A stretch of 64,000 nt of DNA from Alcanivorax sp. 24. GTDB lineage: Bacteria > Pseudomonadota > Gammaproteobacteria > Pseudomonadales > Alcanivoracaceae. A program made the position numbers and the translations under genes. The notes beneath the pieces are model-generated. The model was not told where the DNA came from. It made no database searches and saw only the letters and a list, made by a program, of their open reading frames with translations. Where the stretch lies: positions 248,001 through 312,000 of the forward strand of contig NZ_SNUA01000003.1 in the NCBI RefSeq assembly GCF_004360225.1, given 5' to 3'. Below, in pieces: positions 63,378-64,000 of the stretch; position 1 is the first letter of the stretch, and the number at the start of each line of letters is the position of its first letter.

Positions 63378-64000
63378 TCAGACGGCGTCCGGCTCTCTCC
63401 GCTTCGCCTGCTGTTCGATATTTTCTCTTGCCCGGCTGATATGGCGGCGCATCAGCAGCTCCGCCAGGTCCGCGTCCCGAGCCTCGATCGCCTCGACGAT
63501 ACGGCGATGCTCGTTGAGGGCCTTCTGCGGCCGGTTGGACACGGTACTGAACTGGTAACGGTACATTCGCACCAAGTGATACAGCCCGCCCACCAGCATC
63601 TGGATCAGCGTGGCGTTGTGGCTGCCCTGGATAATGCGGTAATGGAAATCGAGGTCGCCCTCGCGCTGAAAGTACGCGGTGTCCTCGCGCAGGTCCTGCT
63701 GCTGTTCATGCTGACCGAGCAACGCGGTCAGCCCGCGCACTTCCTCATCACTCATGTTCTCGGCGGCAAGGCGCGCGGCCATGCCTTCGAGCGCTTCGCG
63801 CACATAGTAGATTTCGATCAGATCGTCGAAGCTGAGGGAAGTCACGCGGGTGCCCACATGGACCACCCGCTCCAGTAGCTTGCGGGATTCCAGGCGGCGC
63901 AGAGCTTCGCGCAAGGGGCCGCGGCTGACGCCGTAGCGGCTGGCGAGATCGGTTTCACTGACTTTGGTGCCGGGGGCGATCACACCGCGCACGATATCGT
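63378..64000 (-). CDS. GntR-family (FadR-type) regulator of the prp operon, 5' part beyond window end
   Basis: At least 207 residues. A winged helix (VIAPGTKVSETDLASRYGVS, RGPLREALRRLESRKLLERV) opens the visible part, and the C-terminal FCD domain follows (DLIEIYYVREALEGMAARLA, DFHYRIIQGSHNATLIQM, EHRRIVEAIEARDADLAELL) with metal-site His residues. The N-terminus lies beyond the end: the frame stays open past a GTG at 63992 (preceded by D-I). It leads the prp operon and likely responds to 2-methylcitrate or another pathway intermediate. Confidence 0.93.
   Translation of the reverse strand, partial: DIVRGVIAPGTKVSETDLASRYGVSRGPLREALRRLESRKLLERVVHVGTRVTSLSFDDLIEIYYVREALEGMAARLAAENMSDEEVRGLTALLGQHEQQQDLREDTAYFQREGDLDFHYRIIQGSHNATLIQMLVGGLYHLVRMYRYQFSTVSNRPQKALNEHRRIVEAIEARDADLAELLMRRHISRARENIEQQAKRREPDAV

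Overview
The window looks like a chromosomal segment of a high-GC marine gammaproteobacterium. Gene content and protein style point to Alcanivoracaceae (Alcanivorax/Alloalcanivorax) or a close relative of the Pseudomonas/Marinobacter type. This is inference from gene order and family resemblance, not a database match. No plasmid, phage or CRISPR hallmark is visible, and I saw no rRNA or tRNA gene. Nearly all of it is ordinary chromosomal coding sequence with short intergenic gaps, many of them carrying one family of short palindromic (REP-like) repeats.

Layout. 0.0-3.3 kb: a LysR regulator (cut by the window start) divergent from a Bcr/CflA-type MFS pump, a frameshifted small secreted protein, and a metallophosphoesterase. 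3.5-9.6 kb: an NfeD/slipin membrane pair, an EamA exporter, a CoxE-like VWA protein with its MoxR ATPase, and rsmE. 9.8-15.3 kb (minus strand): rluB, scpB, scpA, trpS (with a probable Fe-S cysteine set), yciO and a PHP-domain phosphoesterase. 15.4-23.1 kb: yciB, yciI, an SH3 protein, an unrecognised outer-membrane protein, a CaiB-type CoA enzyme, a PlsC acyltransferase and a large DUF349 protein. 23.3-27.7 kb: a DUF924 protein and tesA, divergent from the ybbA-ybbP type ABC exporter. 27.9-32.1 kb: a second Bcr-type pump, a 266-bp MITE-like element, a CPA1 cation/proton antiporter and an orphan MerR regulator. 32.1-37.7 kb: a tightly overlapping trio (alkyl-DHAP-synthase-like flavoprotein, GlpD-like dehydrogenase, FGGY kinase) divergent from an OmpA-type lipoprotein.

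37.7-49.7 kb: an MFS transporter, a di-iron ferritin-like oxidase, two PaaI thioesterases, a PhaC-like Cys hydrolase/synthase, a DUF1232 protein, an orphan ParA, a cytochrome P450, glutathione reductase, an FMN glutamate-synthase-like protein and a lytic transglycosylase. 49.7-55.4 kb: a small Rieske protein, ppsA with a clear terminator, divergent ppsR, a TesB-like thioesterase and a small membrane protein. 55.5-64.0 kb (minus strand): a complete 2-methylcitrate operon, gntR-prpB-prpC-acnD-prpF-prpD, with the regulator running off the window end.

How the genes fit together. Methylcitrate enzymes burn propionyl-CoA from odd-chain or branched chains. PEP synthase and its regulator drive gluconeogenesis from C2/C3 carbon. 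Thioesterases, the CaiB/racemase enzyme, the P450, the di-iron oxidase and the PhaC-like protein handle acyl chains. This suits an organism living on lipids or hydrocarbons. The most noteworthy items are the AGPS-like/GlpD/FGGY operon, the REP family whose central stems differ between copies by paired changes, the MITE-like element at 29.2-29.5 kb, the frameshifted secreted protein near 2.2 kb, and the Fe-S-type cysteine set in TrpRS.
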